Assembly: GCF_024505055.1 (NCBI RefSeq)
Contig: NZ_JANIBL010000027.1
Span: 1 to 59,923 of the forward strand
From: Methylomonas rosea
Lineage (GTDB): Bacteria > Pseudomonadota > Gammaproteobacteria > Methylococcales > Methylomonadaceae
Direction of reading: 5' to 3'
Length of the DNA: 59,923 nt
Position 1 is the first letter of the stretch; each line of letters starts with the position of its first letter. Below the pieces are notes generated by a model. It ran no database searches. It was not told where the DNA came from and saw nothing but the letters and a program-made list of their open reading frames with translations. Shown in pieces: positions 43,022 to 53,955 of the stretch. Made by a program: the position numbers and the translations under genes.

Positions 43022-43861
43022 ATGGATCAAGAGTTAAAGCAGCGATTGATTGGTGCGGCGGTCATTACCGCGTTGGCGGCGATTTTCGTGCCGATGTTAT
43101 TTGACGACCCGATCGACGAAACCGGCAAAAGCATCAACGAATTGAAAATTCCCGAGCTGCCTGCCAAGGCTCAGGATGTGGAAATCATGCCTCTACCGGA
43201 AAAAGTTGAAGAGGTAGCGGAAATTCTGCCGGCGGCGAATGCGCCCAAACAACCTGTGAAAGTGCTGGAAGAGGGTGAATCGGAAGCCGAGTTGGAAGCG
43301 CCCAAGCCGCAAGTTAAATTGTCCGCCAAGGACACCGCGCCGGTGCAACGTAATCTGCCGGCCGCCAAATCCGCTGCGCCGGCGGCGGCTGTCGCGCAAC
43401 TCGACGAGGAACCTGCCGAAGCGGAAGATGTGCCGCCGGTAGTGCTCGGCAAACCCAGCAAATCGCCAGCGCCCGCCGTACAGCCTTTACAAGCGGTGAG
43501 TCCAAGCCCGAAAGTGCTCAAACCGGTTAATAAATTACCTGAACCCAAAGCAGAGGTAGCCGCAACTCCCGCTCCGGCACCGGCCGTAACGCCGGCCAGC
43601 AAAGCGCCGCTGGCAGCTGCCGAGGACAGCAATCGTTGGTATTTGCAAGTGGGTACGTTCAGTCAAAAACCCAACGCAGTCAGTTTGCAGGATAATCTGA
43701 AGCAACAAGGGTTCGCAGCATCGGTCAGAGAGGTTGCCAGTGATAAAGGTACTGTGTTTAAAGTACGCATAGGCCCTATCGTCGATAAAGCCAAGGCCCA
43801 GGCCGTGAAGGCAAAGTTGGCGCAAATTAACGTCAACAGCTTTGTTTCGGCGGACGAATAA
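43022..43861 (+). CDS. dedD: SPOR-domain cell division protein (DedD-like)
   Basis: From ATG 43022 (MDQELKQRLIGAAVITALAA) the protein has about 279 residues. One N-terminal membrane segment, a long Pro/Ala-rich periplasmic linker (EVEEVAEIL... PAPAPAVTPASKA) and the C-terminal SPOR domain (NRWYLQVGTFSQKPNAVSLQ, FKVRIGPIVDKAKAQAVKAK). SPOR binds denuded peptidoglycan at the septum. The site between folC and cvpA is the usual dedD locus. Confidence 0.88.
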   Translation: MDQELKQRLIGAAVITALAAIFVPMLFDDPIDETGKSINELKIPELPAKAQDVEIMPLPEKVEEVAEILPAANAPKQPVKVLEEGESEAELEAPKPQVKLSAKDTAPVQRNLPAAKSAAPAAAVAQLDEEPAEAEDVPPVVLGKPSKSPAPAVQPLQAVSPSPKVLKPVNKLPEPKAEVAATPAPAPAVTPASKAPLAAAEDSNRWYLQVGTFSQKPNAVSLQDNLKQQGFAASVREVASDKGTVFKVRIGPIVDKAKAQAVKAKLAQINVNSFVSADE

Positions 43862-43903
43862 CCATTTGCCAACGTCGTATTGTTTGATTTAGCCGGCTAG
43901 ACC

Positions 43904-44422
43904 ATGTTGGATTTTGTACCCTGGGCCAAGTTGCTGTGGGTGGATTACGTCGTCATTTCCATTATCGCGATTTCGGCGATAATGGGCCTGATGCGCGGAT
44001 TTATTAAAGAAGCGTTTGCGCTAGCGCTTTGGGTGGCGGCGGTTTGGGTCGCGACGCAGTACTGCCGCGATGTTTCGGTTTTGTTGCAATCGACCATCAG
44101 CTATCCTTCCGCTAGAATCGCTGCCGCGTTCGCCTTATTGTTTTTCGCCACCTTGATTTTGGGTAGCTTAATCAGCTTTTTGCTGAGCCAGCTGATAGAA
44201 AAGACCGGCTTGACCGGTAGTGATCGTTTGCTGGGTATGTTATTCGGTATTGCCCGCGGGGCGGTGCTGGTTTCTATTTTGGTGATGCTGGCCGGCTTAA
44301 CGCCGTTACCGGAAGATCCCTGGTGGAAACAATCCCTTCTCATTCCTCCGTTCCAAGCCTTGGCAGTGTGGTTGAAAGCCCACATGCCGACCGGTTTGGC
44401 GGATTACATCCATTATCGATAA
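43904..44422 (+). CDS. cvpA: CvpA family membrane protein
   Basis: 172 residues with four membrane segments; YVVISIIAISAIMGLMRGFIK and LLGMLFGIARGAVLVSILV are the CvpA signature. Required for colicin V export in E. coli; upstream of purF as in most gammaproteobacteria. Confidence 0.92.
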   Translation: MLDFVPWAKLLWVDYVVISIIAISAIMGLMRGFIKEAFALALWVAAVWVATQYCRDVSVLLQSTISYPSARIAAAFALLFFATLILGSLISFLLSQLIEKTGLTGSDRLLGMLFGIARGAVLVSILVMLAGLTPLPEDPWWKQSLLIPPFQALAVWLKAHMPTGLADYIHYR

Positions 44423-44434
44423 CTCGGATCTGCT

Positions 44435-45943
44435 ATGTGTGGTATTGCCGCTATTGTTTCCAATCAAAGTGTTAATCAGGATTTGTACGACGCCCTGACG
44501 GTACTTCAGCATCGCGGCCAGGACGCCGCCGGTATCGTTACGTGCGACGGTAGCCGTTTGCATTTGCGCAAGGATAACGGTTTGGCGCGGGATGTATTTT
44601 CCAGCAAGCAAATGATGAAGCTGAAAGGCAATATGGGCATTGCCCATGTGCGCTATCCGACCGCTGGTTGCACCAGTTCGGCTGAAGCGCAGCCTTTTTA
44701 CGTCAACTCGCCGTTTGGCTTGACGCTGGCGCACAACGGTAATTTGACCAACACCGAAGAATTGAAATACCAGGTGTTCATGGACGATCAGCGCCACATT
44801 AATACCGATTCGGATTCGGAAGTATTGCTGAATGTATTCGCGCATGAATTGGCGCAATTCGGCAAACTCAAATTGACCGTGGATGATGTGTTTCAGGCGG
44901 TTAGATCCGTGCATAAACGTTGCCGTGGCGCCTACGCGGTCGTAGTGATGATCGCCGGTTTTGGCGTATTGGGCTTCCGCGATCCGCACGGTATTCGGCC
45001 CATCGTCTTCGGACAACGCAAAACCGAGGATGGCACCGACTACATGATCGCTTCGGAAAGCGTGGCGCTGGATGTGTTGGATTTTCAATTGATTCGCGAC
45101 ATCGAGCCGGGTGAAGCAGTATTTATCGAAGCGGACGGTCAGTTACACATCCAGCAATGTACGGAAGTAGTCGATCACTGTCCGTGTATTTTTGAATACG
45201 TCTACTTTGCTCGGCCGGATTCGATAATCGACAATATTTCGGTGTACAAAGCCAGAATGCGGATGGGTAGAAAGCTGGCCGAAAAAATTCAAAGGGAGTG
45301 GCCGGATCACGACATAGACGTGGTCATTCCGATTCCGGACACCAGTCGTACCGCGGCCTCGCAGATTGCCCACGACCTGGGTGTGAAGTTTCGCGAAGGC
45401 TTTATGAAAAACCGCTATATCGGCCGGACTTTCATCATGCCCGGCCAAAAAATGCGTAAAAAATCGGTCAAGCAAAAGCTGAATGCGATTTCATTGGAAT
45501 TCGACGGCAAGAACGTATTACTCGTGGATGATTCCATTGTCCGCGGCACGACCTCCGAACAGATTATCCAGATGGCCCGCGATGCCGGCGCCAATAAAGT
45601 GTATTTTGCCTCTGCGGCGCCGCCGGTACGTTATCCCAATGTCTACGGTATCGATATGCCGGCAGCGCATGAATTAATCGCACATGATCGTTCCGAGGAT
45701 GAGATTTGCCAAGCCCTGGGCGCCGACAAGCTGATTTATCAAGATTTGGACGATTTGATTGAAGCGGTCGGTAGAGGTAACCCGGATATTAAACATTTCG
45801 ATACCTCATGTTTCAGTCATGATTACATCACAGGCGATATCGACGATGCTTATCTGGCGCGCATCGAAGCTTTGCGCAATGACAATGCGCAGGAATTGCG
45901 CAACAGCAGCAGCTTTATTATAGAGATGCAGGTTGCAAAGTAA
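44435..45943 (+). CDS. purF: Amidophosphoribosyltransferase PurF
   Basis: 502 residues. [13 protein letters not shown] gives the N-terminal nucleophile cysteine of the glutamine amidotransferase; [17 protein letters not shown] (near residue 365) is the PRPP-binding motif. It catalyses the first committed step of purine synthesis. Ends 11 bases before metZ. Confidence 0.97.
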   Translation: MCGIAAIVSNQSVNQDLYDALTVLQHRGQDAAGIVTCDGSRLHLRKDNGLARDVFSSKQMMKLKGNMGIAHVRYPTAGCTSSAEAQPFYVNSPFGLTLAHNGNLTNTEELKYQVFMDDQRHINTDSDSEVLLNVFAHELAQFGKLKLTVDDVFQAVRSVHKRCRGAYAVVVMIAGFGVLGFRDPHGIRPIVFGQRKTEDGTDYMIASESVALDVLDFQLIRDIEPGEAVFIEADGQLHIQQCTEVVDHCPCIFEYVYFARPDSIIDNISVYKARMRMGRKLAEKIQREWPDHDIDVVIPIPDTSRTAASQIAHDLGVKFREGFMKNRYIGRTFIMPGQKMRKKSVKQKLNAISLEFDGKNVLLVDDSIVRGTTSEQIIQMARDAGANKVYFASAAPPVRYPNVYGIDMPAAHELIAHDRSEDEICQALGADKLIYQDLDDLIEAVGRGNPDIKHFDTSCFSHDYITGDIDDAYLARIEALRNDNAQELRNSSSFIIEMQVAK

Positions 45944-45954
45944 TAGGACACGAG

Positions 45955-47145
45955 ATGAGTGAATTTGATTGGCAAGATTATGCCCCGGAAACCCTGGCCA
46001 TCCGTACCGGGCATAAACGCACTCACGAAGACGAACATAGTATTCCGATTTTCGCCACCTCCAGCTATGTGTTCAAGTCGGCTGAGGAAGCGGCATTGCG
46101 CTTTACCGGTAAACAGCCTGGTAATATCTACTCGCGGTTTACCAATCCGACCGTCAGCGCGTTCCAGGAACGTTTAGCGTATTTGGAAAATGGCGAGCGT
46201 TGTCTGGCGTTTTCGTCGGGCATGGCGGCGATTATGGCCGTGGGCATGGCTTTGCTGAAAGCCGGTGACCATGTGGTTTGTTCGCGTAGTGTGTTCGGTA
46301 ACACAGTGCTGACCTTCCAGAATTATTTCGGCAAGTTTGGCGTCGAGACCGATTTTGTCAGCTTGACCGAGCCGGCGGCCTGGGAAGCAGCGATTAAGCC
46401 CAATACTCGGTTTCTGTTTTTGGAAACCCCATCTAACCCCTTAATCGAAATTGCCGATATACACGCGTTGGCGGATATTGCCCATCGGCATGGGGTGTTG
46501 TTGGTGGTTGATAACGTGTTTTGCACACCTATCTTGCAGCAGCCATTGACCTTGGGCGCGGATTTGGTGGTGCATTCCACGACCAAATACATCGACGGCC
46601 AAGGGCGTTGCGTCGGCGGCGCGGTGGTGGCTAACGAAGAGTTGATCGAAAAATACGTATATCCCTATCTGCGCACCGGCGGCGCGACGATGAGCCCGTT
46701 CAATGCCTGGGTTTTTTTGGGCGGACTGGAAACGTTGGCGTTACGGATGAAAGCGCATTGTGACAATGCGTTCGAACTGGCCAAATGGCTGGAGCAACAA
46801 CCGGCGGTTGCCAAAGTCCATTATCCGGGCCTGGAATCGCATGCCCAGCATGAGTTGGCTAAACGTCAACAAAGTCATTTCGGCGCGGTGGTCAGTTTCG
46901 AATTGCAAGGCGGCAAGGATCATGCCTGGCAGTTGATCGATTCCACGCGCATGTTGTCGATTACCGCGAATCTGGGCGATGTAAAAACCACCATCACTCA
47001 TCCGGCGACTACTACGCATGGCCGCTTGACACCGGAAGCGCGGGCCGAAGCCGGCATCAAAGACAGCCTGGTCAGAATTTCGGTGGGATTGGAAAATATC
47101 GACGATATCAAGGCCGATTTGCTTAACGGATTGACGATTTGCTGA
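45955..47145 (+). CDS. metZ: O-succinylhomoserine sulfhydrylase MetZ
   Basis: 396 residues of the Cys/Met metabolism PLP family. PLP lysine in VVHSTTKYIDGQGRCVGGAV; YSRFTNPTVSAFQERLA and TMSPFNAWVFLGGLETLALR are typical. It makes homocysteine from O-succinylhomoserine and sulfide. The purF-metZ order occurs in Pseudomonas and relatives. Confidence 0.93.
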   Translation: MSEFDWQDYAPETLAIRTGHKRTHEDEHSIPIFATSSYVFKSAEEAALRFTGKQPGNIYSRFTNPTVSAFQERLAYLENGERCLAFSSGMAAIMAVGMALLKAGDHVVCSRSVFGNTVLTFQNYFGKFGVETDFVSLTEPAAWEAAIKPNTRFLFLETPSNPLIEIADIHALADIAHRHGVLLVVDNVFCTPILQQPLTLGADLVVHSTTKYIDGQGRCVGGAVVANEELIEKYVYPYLRTGGATMSPFNAWVFLGGLETLALRMKAHCDNAFELAKWLEQQPAVAKVHYPGLESHAQHELAKRQQSHFGAVVSFELQGGKDHAWQLIDSTRMLSITANLGDVKTTITHPATTTHGRLTPEARAEAGIKDSLVRISVGLENIDDIKADLLNGLTIC

Positions 47146-47232
47146 TGGCGTGGTTAGGCAAAGCCTGCCGGGCGCGCAACGCAAATCAAAATTTAAGCTA
47201 TCTTTGACCGACGTTATAGAGAGATTGCGATC

Positions 47233-47811
47233 ATGTTTCAGGATAGAAAAGAGTACCGAAAAAACTTTAACGCGGAAGGCCAACTATTTGTGGGTGGCGA
47301 GACCTTACAACTGAATTGCTATGATGTGTCGCTGAAAGGCGCGATGGTTGAAGTCAGTCCTGGCGATTTGCTCACCACTATCCAGGATTTTGAAGCGTTG
47401 CTGAACGAAGATCGGCAGGCGGAAATATTCGTTGCGGAATTGATGTTGGCCGGTGAGGTCGATATTGTTTGGGTGAAACGCGAACGCAACCGCATCATGA
47501 TGGGTTTGGAGTTTCGCGATGTCGTGCACAATGCCCACAAACTCTGGCGCAAGCGGCGCGGCTATCGCAAACTGGAAGGGTTTAAAGCCGAATTGTTTAT
47601 CGATAAGGAGCGCTTCAGCGTGGAAGGTGTGAATCGTTCGGTAGAGGGCATGTGCCTGAAGCTAACGGGTAATCATCCCTGTATTAAGATCAACGCTCCG
47701 GTTAAGCTGCTGGCTGCCGGGCTCGGGTTGAGCGCTTTAGGCAAAGTGGTCTGGGTAGAGAGTAACGAACTGGTCACCCGCCTTGGTCTGCAATTGGTGA
47801 TCGTCAAATAA
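47233..47811 (+). CDS. PilZ-domain protein, likely cyclic di-GMP binding
   Basis: 192 residues with two PilZ-like folds. The first has RKEYRKNF (RxxxR) and LNCYDVSLKGAMVEV (DxSxxG), the full c-di-GMP motif. The second (from about residue 95) has RKRRGYRK and GVNRSVEGMCLKL, which has NxSxxG-type spacing but weaker upstream arginines. It may report c-di-GMP to motility or adhesion, in line with the MSHA pilus in the same window. Confidence 0.85.
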   Translation: MFQDRKEYRKNFNAEGQLFVGGETLQLNCYDVSLKGAMVEVSPGDLLTTIQDFEALLNEDRQAEIFVAELMLAGEVDIVWVKRERNRIMMGLEFRDVVHNAHKLWRKRRGYRKLEGFKAELFIDKERFSVEGVNRSVEGMCLKLTGNHPCIKINAPVKLLAAGLGLSALGKVVWVESNELVTRLGLQLVIVK

Positions 47812-47956
47812 GGCCAGGATGGGCTGCTTGCGCCGTTGATTCATGCATTCTGGGTATTTTTAGGCCAGTCAACCCTATACAAATAATACAAGCAGCCTTA
47901 TCGCGATTGGGGGCATTCAGACGGAAATGATGTCCTGAAATGCAGTGTCTATCGAC

Positions 47957-48211
47957 TTAAGCGTTTAGTAGCGGATCTAACTCGTGGTTCATATCCAGAG
48001 CATGTAAATCGTCAAAACCACCGATATGCCGCTCGCCGATATAGATTTGCGGTACTGTGCGCCGTTTGGTTTTTTCCATCATTTGCTGACGTAGTCCAGG
48101 CTCGGCATCCACATTGATTTCGGTATAGCCGACACCTTTTCGATCAAAAAGTTTTTTCGCCATGGTGCAGTATGGGCAGAGCTTTGCGGTGTAAATGATA
48201 ATGTCCGGCAT
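47957..48211 (-). CDS. grxC: Glutaredoxin 3-like
   Basis: 84 residues. CPYCTMAKKLFDRKG near residue 12 is the glutaredoxin active site, and RTVPQIYIGERHIGGFDDL carries the cis-proline. It reduces disulfides with glutathione, for example for ribonucleotide reductase. Confidence 0.95.
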   Translation of the reverse strand: MPDIIIYTAKLCPYCTMAKKLFDRKGVGYTEINVDAEPGLRQQMMEKTKRRTVPQIYIGERHIGGFDDLHALDMNHELDPLLNA

Positions 48212-48253
48212 GAGAAAAATTAATAAATGCTAATGAATGGGGATATTCTAAGG

Positions 48254-48910
48254 CTAGAGTCGCTTTTGCTCAATAGCGATAGCTTTGGCGAGTTGCTCGA
48301 TTAACAAGCAGGATGCGGGGATTAATGTTGTGCCAAATGCCACAATGCCATCTTCGTGGCCGAGCATGCTGAACAATCCGGTTTGTTGCAATCTACCCGA
48401 AGCAAATAGCTCCGCAACGGCGTTTGCCATTTCCGGTGTGCCGTAGGGCACATCTGCAGCAGTACAAGCCAGACCAAGCCTGTTGGTCTGCACCCACAAC
48501 TCCGGACAGTGAACGTGTATCACCGCAGTAATCGATGGGTGTTGTCGATAAACGCTGGCGTGGGTGAGCGCTTCCGAGGACGGTTGCGATAAGCCGCGCG
48601 ACTTGATGGCATTTCGTTCTAGTGATGCGCTTTCGATCAGCGCATAGTGTTGTTTGTTAAGCACAGGCAAATGTCCGGTTTGAGTGCCGGAGATCAAAAA
48701 TTCTTGGCCGCCGGGAACCAGACGCCGACTGATGTTGCCGAAGCCCAGCCCAGCGTATTTTTCGGTTATTTGCCCAATCAGCCGCAAGCGATAAAACAAG
48801 CTACGCCAGGCATTGAGTTCGCTGATATCGATATCCGCCGCTAATTCGCCATGCTGATGATCAAGGCGATATTTAATAACACCTTCCAGTTCGCTCAACC
48901 CGTTTTCCAT
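48254..48910 (-). CDS. Class II aldolase/adducin family protein
   Basis: 218 residues. The zinc histidines are in AVIHVHCPELWVQTN and the C-terminal MLGHEDGIVAFG; GNISRRLVPGGQEFLISG is the family's phosphate region. This family includes fuculose-phosphate aldolase and MtnB. Substrate cannot be assigned. Alone near the glutaredoxin gene. Confidence 0.8.
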   Translation of the reverse strand: MENGLSELEGVIKYRLDHQHGELAADIDISELNAWRSLFYRLRLIGQITEKYAGLGFGNISRRLVPGGQEFLISGTQTGHLPVLNKQHYALIESASLERNAIKSRGLSQPSSEALTHASVYRQHPSITAVIHVHCPELWVQTNRLGLACTAADVPYGTPEMANAVAELFASGRLQQTGLFSMLGHEDGIVAFGTTLIPASCLLIEQLAKAIAIEQKRL

Positions 48911-48955
48911 TCTTATAATGTGCTTTTTAGATTTATTTTGTTATCCAGCCAACGC

Positions 48956-51900
48956 ATGAAACCAAATTTTTTAAGATCCGGCTTTGCCTTTTGTTTGCTG
49001 TTTTTGCTGATCAGTTTAAACCTTGCTCACGCCGCAAATCAAAAGCCGGCGATTAAAGCGCTATCGCTTACCGACATACAACAACGTATTCAGACCGTCA
49101 AAGACAAGCAAAATCTGCCTGAAGAGCAAAAAAACCGGATTCTGGCGGCTTATCATGAGAGCGAAGATAACCTCAATGAACTGGAGGCCCAGGATAGGCT
49201 GGCGGAATCGTTCAAGCAGGCATTAAACGGCTTACCGATAGAAGTTAAGCAATTGGCAAGACAAATAGCCGAGGCCGAAAGCAATTTGAAAAATCGCAAG
49301 TCCGAGAAACTGGCGATCTTTCCTACGGATGAGTTGGAGCAGCGTCTGCTGATCGAAAAAACCCGGCTTAGCGATTTGGATGCTGAGATTAGCCGTATTG
49401 AAGCCATGTTGGGCGAACTGAGCGGCCGCCCGCAACTGATCAGGGAAAAAGTCTCCGAAATCAAGAGCAAGCAGGCGTCCAGTCAACATGAACAACAAGC
49501 TTTGGCATCTGCGGCTGGCGATAATCTTTATCAAAAAGAAGCCAGACAGATACAACTGGATAGCCGGATTCGCCTGTTAAACAGCACGCTGAAAACGCTG
49601 GAGTTGGAAAATCTTAGTAATCCTCTGCAATTGCAGGCCAATAAAGACCGTGTACATCTGTTGACCTTGCAACGCGAACAGCAGAGTTTAGTGATTGCCG
49701 ACCTCGACAATTTCCTGCTGGAGCGGCGTCAGCAGGAAACCGACAAAGAACAGGCCGCATTATTGCAGGCTGAAAAAGATGCGGAGGGCAAACATCCGTT
49801 GATTCGAGTCGCGACGAAAGAGAATATGCAGTTCAACCGCAGTTTGCAGGAAATCAATAAAAATATGGAGCTGTACTCGCTCCAGAAAAATGAAATCGAC
49901 GTCCGCTACAAACAACTGGAAAAGGACTTTCAAAGCGCCGAGCAAAAAATCAGTCTGGCGGGTTTAAGTCCGGCCTTAGGTAATTTACTGCGCGAACAGC
50001 GCCGCAATTTGCCGCAACGCAAACAGTACAGCACCTTGGGCGATGAGATTCAAAATCAGATTGCGCTGGCGAGTTTGGAAATGTTCAAGCTGGATGAAAC
50101 CAAAAAAGGCCTGGTCGATATTAATCAACTGTTGTTGACGCGTATCGCCCAGTTGCCGGAGAACACACCCGATTCGGAAAAGCTGAGGGTGCGCACCGAA
50201 CTGCGAATGTTGCTGAACGATCAGAAAGATCTGGTAGCAAGACTGGCTAACGGTTACAACGAATACGGCCGCGTGCTGGGCGATGTCGATTTTAGTTTGC
50301 AGCAAATGCTGGGTATAGCCGACAAATTTAGCGCGTATTTGGATCAACGCTTGCTCTGGGTGCCCAGTGCCCCGGTTATCGATAAATATTTCCTGCAAGA
50401 TATTTTCTCCTCCTTGTTGTGGTTCATGAGTCCTGGGAACTGGTTGGGGGTGATGAGCGGTTTTTGGGACGGCATCAGTCATTTTCCGTTGCTGGTACTC
50501 GGCGGTTTAAGTGTCGTGGTATTCCACTGGCGCTTTCGCGCCGGCGTCAAACAGCGCTTGACGGAGCTGCTGGGGAAAAAAGCCGTCAATCAAGAGTTTG
50601 CGGAAATTTTATCCAGCCTGCTGTATCTGTTACTACTCTCCTTGTCGGGCCCATTGCTTATGGCCTGGATGGCTGGTGTGTTGATATTGAACGTTCGGGC
50701 CGATCTGTTTAGTCACGCTTTTGCCGAAGGCCTGACTGCCACCGCAGTGTCATTATGCATAGTGCAATTTGTGTTTCGGTTGTTCAAACCGGGTGGCGTT
50801 GCTGACACCTTGTTGCAATGGCCGCAACACGCGGTCCGTTTACTATACGGCCAAATGAAATGGGCGCGCTTCGTACTGGTACCTTGCGTGTTTATCACCG
50901 CAATGACCGGCAGCGATTTGTTCTCGGAACACAGTCACGCGCTGGGTAGAACGGCAATGATCGTGATGATGTTGATGATGAGCTATGTGTTACATCGCCT
51001 CACGCAACCCATGACCGGCTTAGGGAAAAATTTCTACCAACAATCCGATGGTTGGCTCAGCAGTTTGCGTTATCTCTGGTACGGTATCGCCGTATTGACG
51101 CCGCTGGTCATTATCGGTTTTGCGGTGGCGGGCTATTACCAAAGCGCATTGGAATTGCAGGAAAAGCTTCTGTTGACCCTACGGTTGATTTTTATCACCG
51201 TATTGTTCCAGGGCTTGGTATTGCGTTGGTTGCGCAACACCGAACGGCAATTGGCCTTAAAAAACGCGCGGCAGAAACGTAAACAGGTCGAGCAAGCCGC
51301 CGTGAGTAGCGCCAACTTGGAAGGAGGCTATCCGGTTGAGGAGCAATTGCTGGATATTTCCAAAATCAATCAGCAAAGCCATAAATTGTTGACCACGGTG
51401 GTGATGGTGATCATGTTGATGGGTTTCTGGATGATCTGGAGCGATATTTTGCCGGCTTTGACGGTGTTCGATCAGGTAGTGCTGTGGCAGCATAGCGAGA
51501 TGGTGGAGGGCAAGGAAACCCTGGAGCCCATCACCTTGATCAACCTGCTGATATGCCTGGTCTATAGCGCCTTGGCCTTTGTCTTTGCCAGTAACTTTCC
51601 GGCTTTGGTGGATTTGGTAACCGCCGGCAAGTTTGCTATGACCGCCGGCAGTCGTTATGCGTTGATCCAGTTAGTGCGTTATTCCTTGATAGCTATCGCT
51701 TTTCTGGCGGTTGCCAAAGAGCTGGGCGGCAGTTGGTCGCAAGTGCAATGGCTGGTGGCCGCGCTGTCGGTGGGTTTAGGCTTTGGTTTGCAGGAGATTT
51801 TCGCGAATATGGTGTCGGGCATTATCTTGTTGTTCGAGCGGCCGATTCGAGTGGGCGATACGGTCACCGTCGGCGATGTTACCGGCCGGGTCAGCCGCAT

Positions 51901-52327
51901 TCAAATGCGGGCGACGCATATCGTCGATTGGGATAGAAAAGAGTTGGTAGTGCCGAATAAAACCTTTATTACCGACCGCTTGATCAACTGGACCTTGTCG
52001 GATACTGTCACCAGGGTGGTCGTGCCGGTCAGCGTGGCCTACGGTACCAGTGTGGCAATGGTGGAGGAAATTCTGGCCGATGCGGTAAAAAGCGTAGAAC
52101 AAGTGCTTAGTGACCCTGAGCCGCTGGTGATCTTTGTTGGCTTTGGCGATAGTGCCCTACAGTTCAAAATAAACGTATTCGTCCGTGAGCTTAGCGACAG
52201 GACGGTAGTTACCCATCGCCTGCACACAAAAATATACGAAGCCTTGCTGGCCCACCATATCGAGATACCTTATCCGCAACGCGACGTGCACATCCGTTCG
52301 GTAGCGAAGGGGATAATGAACGAATGA
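48956..52327 (+). CDS. mscK: Mechanosensitive channel protein, MscK/KefA type
   Basis: From ATG 48956 (MKPNFLRSGFAFCLLFLL) the protein has 1123 residues. A signal peptide and a long periplasmic coiled-coil region (residues 40-420) are followed by membrane segments, and the C-terminal MscS domain starts near residue 925, containing LSVGLGFGLQEIFANMVSGI-type pore helix and the RPIRVGDTVTVGDVTGRVSR beta domain. It opens on membrane tension to release solutes. The periplasmic part is unusually long, as in MscK and MscM relatives. Confidence 0.92.
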   Translation: MKPNFLRSGFAFCLLFLLISLNLAHAANQKPAIKALSLTDIQQRIQTVKDKQNLPEEQKNRILAAYHESEDNLNELEAQDRLAESFKQALNGLPIEVKQLARQIAEAESNLKNRKSEKLAIFPTDELEQRLLIEKTRLSDLDAEISRIEAMLGELSGRPQLIREKVSEIKSKQASSQHEQQALASAAGDNLYQKEARQIQLDSRIRLLNSTLKTLELENLSNPLQLQANKDRVHLLTLQREQQSLVIADLDNFLLERRQQETDKEQAALLQAEKDAEGKHPLIRVATKENMQFNRSLQEINKNMELYSLQKNEIDVRYKQLEKDFQSAEQKISLAGLSPALGNLLREQRRNLPQRKQYSTLGDEIQNQIALASLEMFKLDETKKGLVDINQLLLTRIAQLPENTPDSEKLRVRTELRMLLNDQKDLVARLANGYNEYGRVLGDVDFSLQQMLGIADKFSAYLDQRLLWVPSAPVIDKYFLQDIFSSLLWFMSPGNWLGVMSGFWDGISHFPLLVLGGLSVVVFHWRFRAGVKQRLTELLGKKAVNQEFAEILSSLLYLLLLSLSGPLLMAWMAGVLILNVRADLFSHAFAEGLTATAVSLCIVQFVFRLFKPGGVADTLLQWPQHAVRLLYGQMKWARFVLVPCVFITAMTGSDLFSEHSHALGRTAMIVMMLMMSYVLHRLTQPMTGLGKNFYQQSDGWLSSLRYLWYGIAVLTPLVIIGFAVAGYYQSALELQEKLLLTLRLIFITVLFQGLVLRWLRNTERQLALKNARQKRKQVEQAAVSSANLEGGYPVEEQLLDISKINQQSHKLLTTVVMVIMLMGFWMIWSDILPALTVFDQVVLWQHSEMVEGKETLEPITLINLLICLVYSALAFVFASNFPALVDLVTAGKFAMTAGSRYALIQLVRYSLIAIAFLAVAKELGGSWSQVQWLVAALSVGLGFGLQEIFANMVSGIILLFERPIRVGDTVTVGDVTGRVSRIQMRATHIVDWDRKELVVPNKTFITDRLINWTLSDTVTRVVVPVSVAYGTSVAMVEEILADAVKSVEQVLSDPEPLVIFVGFGDSALQFKINVFVRELSDRTVVTHRLHTKIYEALLAHHIEIPYPQRDVHIRSVAKGIMNE

Positions 52328-52411
52328 CGCACGGTTTATTAGCCGATTTCAATATAAAGCCATTCTGTAATAAAATGGCGGCCCTTTGAACATCGACTTG
52401 GCTCTTTAACT

Positions 52412-52870
52412 ATGCGTTGTCCGTTTTGCTCAGCACAAGATACCCGGGTAATCGATACCCGCTTGGCCGACGACGGCGATCAAGTCAAACGCCGCCGCGA
52501 ATGCGTAGCCTGTAAAGAGCGGTTTACCACCTTCGAAGTGGTTGAATTGACCTTGCCGCGCATTATCAAGCGTAACGGTGCCCGGCAAAGTTTCGATGAA
52601 GCCAAGTTGCGGGCTGGGATGCAGCGGGCCCTGGAGAAACGTCCCGTGCAGGTCGACGCCGTCGAAGCGGCGCTTAGCCGCATCAAAAAAGCCCTGACGG
52701 CAAAGGGCGAGCGCGAAATTCCGGCTCGCGAACTAGGCGAACTGGTGATGCAAGAATTGCAAACACTCGATCATGTCGCTTTCGTGCGCTTCGCCTCGGT
52801 GTATCGCAGCTTCCAGGATGTCTCCGAATTCACTGCGATGATCGAAAATCTGCAGAAGCATGACGCCTAG
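52412..52870 (+). CDS. nrdR: Transcriptional repressor NrdR
   Basis: 152 residues. [15 protein letters not shown] with a second CxxC (CVACKERF) makes the zinc ribbon, followed by the ATP-cone domain ([19 protein letters not shown]). It represses ribonucleotide reductase genes through an NrdR box when dATP is high. It heads the riboflavin operon. The stop overlaps the ribD start by 11 bases. Confidence 0.96.
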   Translation: MRCPFCSAQDTRVIDTRLADDGDQVKRRRECVACKERFTTFEVVELTLPRIIKRNGARQSFDEAKLRAGMQRALEKRPVQVDAVEAALSRIKKALTAKGEREIPARELGELVMQELQTLDHVAFVRFASVYRSFQDVSEFTAMIENLQKHDA

Positions 52871-53951
52871 TCAAGATGCGGCCTATATGGCGCGCGCCGT
52901 CAAATTGGCGGAAAACGGCAGATACACGACCGACCCCAACCCGCATGTAGGCTGTGTGTTGGTCAAGGACGACAAGGTTATTGCCGAGGGTTGGACGCAA
53001 CGCGCCGGGTTTGCCCATGCCGAAGTCGATGCGCTGGCTAAGACCGATAACGCGCGAGGCGCGACAGCTTATGTGACGCTGGAGCCTTGCAGTCATCATG
53101 GTAAAACCGGCCCTTGCAGCGACGCATTAATCGCTGCCGGTATCAGCCGAGTCGTGGTGGCGATGCAGGATCCCAATCCCCTGGTGGCCGGGCGCGGTTT
53201 GCAAAAACTCCGCGCAGCCGGCGTTGAGGTGCAAGTCGGCGTATTACAGCAAGAAGCCGAAAAACTGAATCAAGGCTTTTTCAAACGCATGAGGCAAGGT
53301 TTGCCCTGGATCCGCAGCAAGCTGGCTATGAGTTTGGATGGCCGCACCGCGCTGGCCTCCGGCGAGAGTCAATGGATTACTTCCGCCAGCGCCAGGCAAG
53401 ACGTGCAGCTCTGGCGGGCGGCCAGCAGCGCGATTGTCACCGGCATCGACACGGTGTTATACGACGATCCGCAATTGAATGCGCGCGTCGATTTCGATGC
53501 GGTGCAGCCCGTTAAAGTCGTGCTGGATTCGCAATTACGCATGCCCTTATCCGCAAGACTGTTGGAAAATGCGGTAGACGTCTGGATTATTACCTGTAGC
53601 GACGACGCGCTAAAACAGCAGAAATTACGCGACGTAGGCTGTAAAGTGTTTCAGGTCGGCGCGCAGAACGGGCGCGCTGACTTAGCGCAGGTTTTTAAGT
53701 TGCTGGCCGAGTTACAAATCAACACAGTATTGATCGAGGCCGGAGCCACGCTGAACGGCGCGCTGCTGGATAGCGGGCTGATCGATGAATGGTTGATTTA
53801 CATGGCACCGTGCGTGTTGGGCGATCAGGCGCGCGGCCTGTTTAGTCTGTCGGGTATGCTGACTATGCAGGATAAAAAAAATCTGCGTTTGATAGATGCC
53901 CGGCAAATTGGACCGGATTTGAGATTACGCTATCAAGCAAAAACCGATTGA
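52860..53951 (+). CDS. ribD: Riboflavin biosynthesis protein RibD
   Basis: 363 residues. The N-terminal deaminase has [25 protein letters not shown] and [11 protein letters not shown] (zinc ligands), and the C-terminal reductase domain starts near residue 150 ([20 protein letters not shown]). It converts the pyrimidine intermediate to 5-amino-6-ribitylaminouracil phosphate. Confidence 0.96.
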   Translation: MTPSQDAAYMARAVKLAENGRYTTDPNPHVGCVLVKDDKVIAEGWTQRAGFAHAEVDALAKTDNARGATAYVTLEPCSHHGKTGPCSDALIAAGISRVVVAMQDPNPLVAGRGLQKLRAAGVEVQVGVLQQEAEKLNQGFFKRMRQGLPWIRSKLAMSLDGRTALASGESQWITSASARQDVQLWRAASSAIVTGIDTVLYDDPQLNARVDFDAVQPVKVVLDSQLRMPLSARLLENAVDVWIITCSDDALKQQKLRDVGCKVFQVGAQNGRADLAQVFKLLAELQINTVLIEAGATLNGALLDSGLIDEWLIYMAPCVLGDQARGLFSLSGMLTMQDKKNLRLIDARQIGPDLRLRYQAKTD

Positions 53952-53955
53952 AACG

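Noticed and set aside
43171..43632. 153-codon minus-strand frame, Gly/Ser/Thr rich
   Set aside because: Antisense of the Pro/Ala-rich linker of the SPOR protein.
44306..45088. Long 260-codon minus-strand frame
   Set aside because: It is the antisense shadow of purF and cvpA with no ribosome site or recognisable domain.
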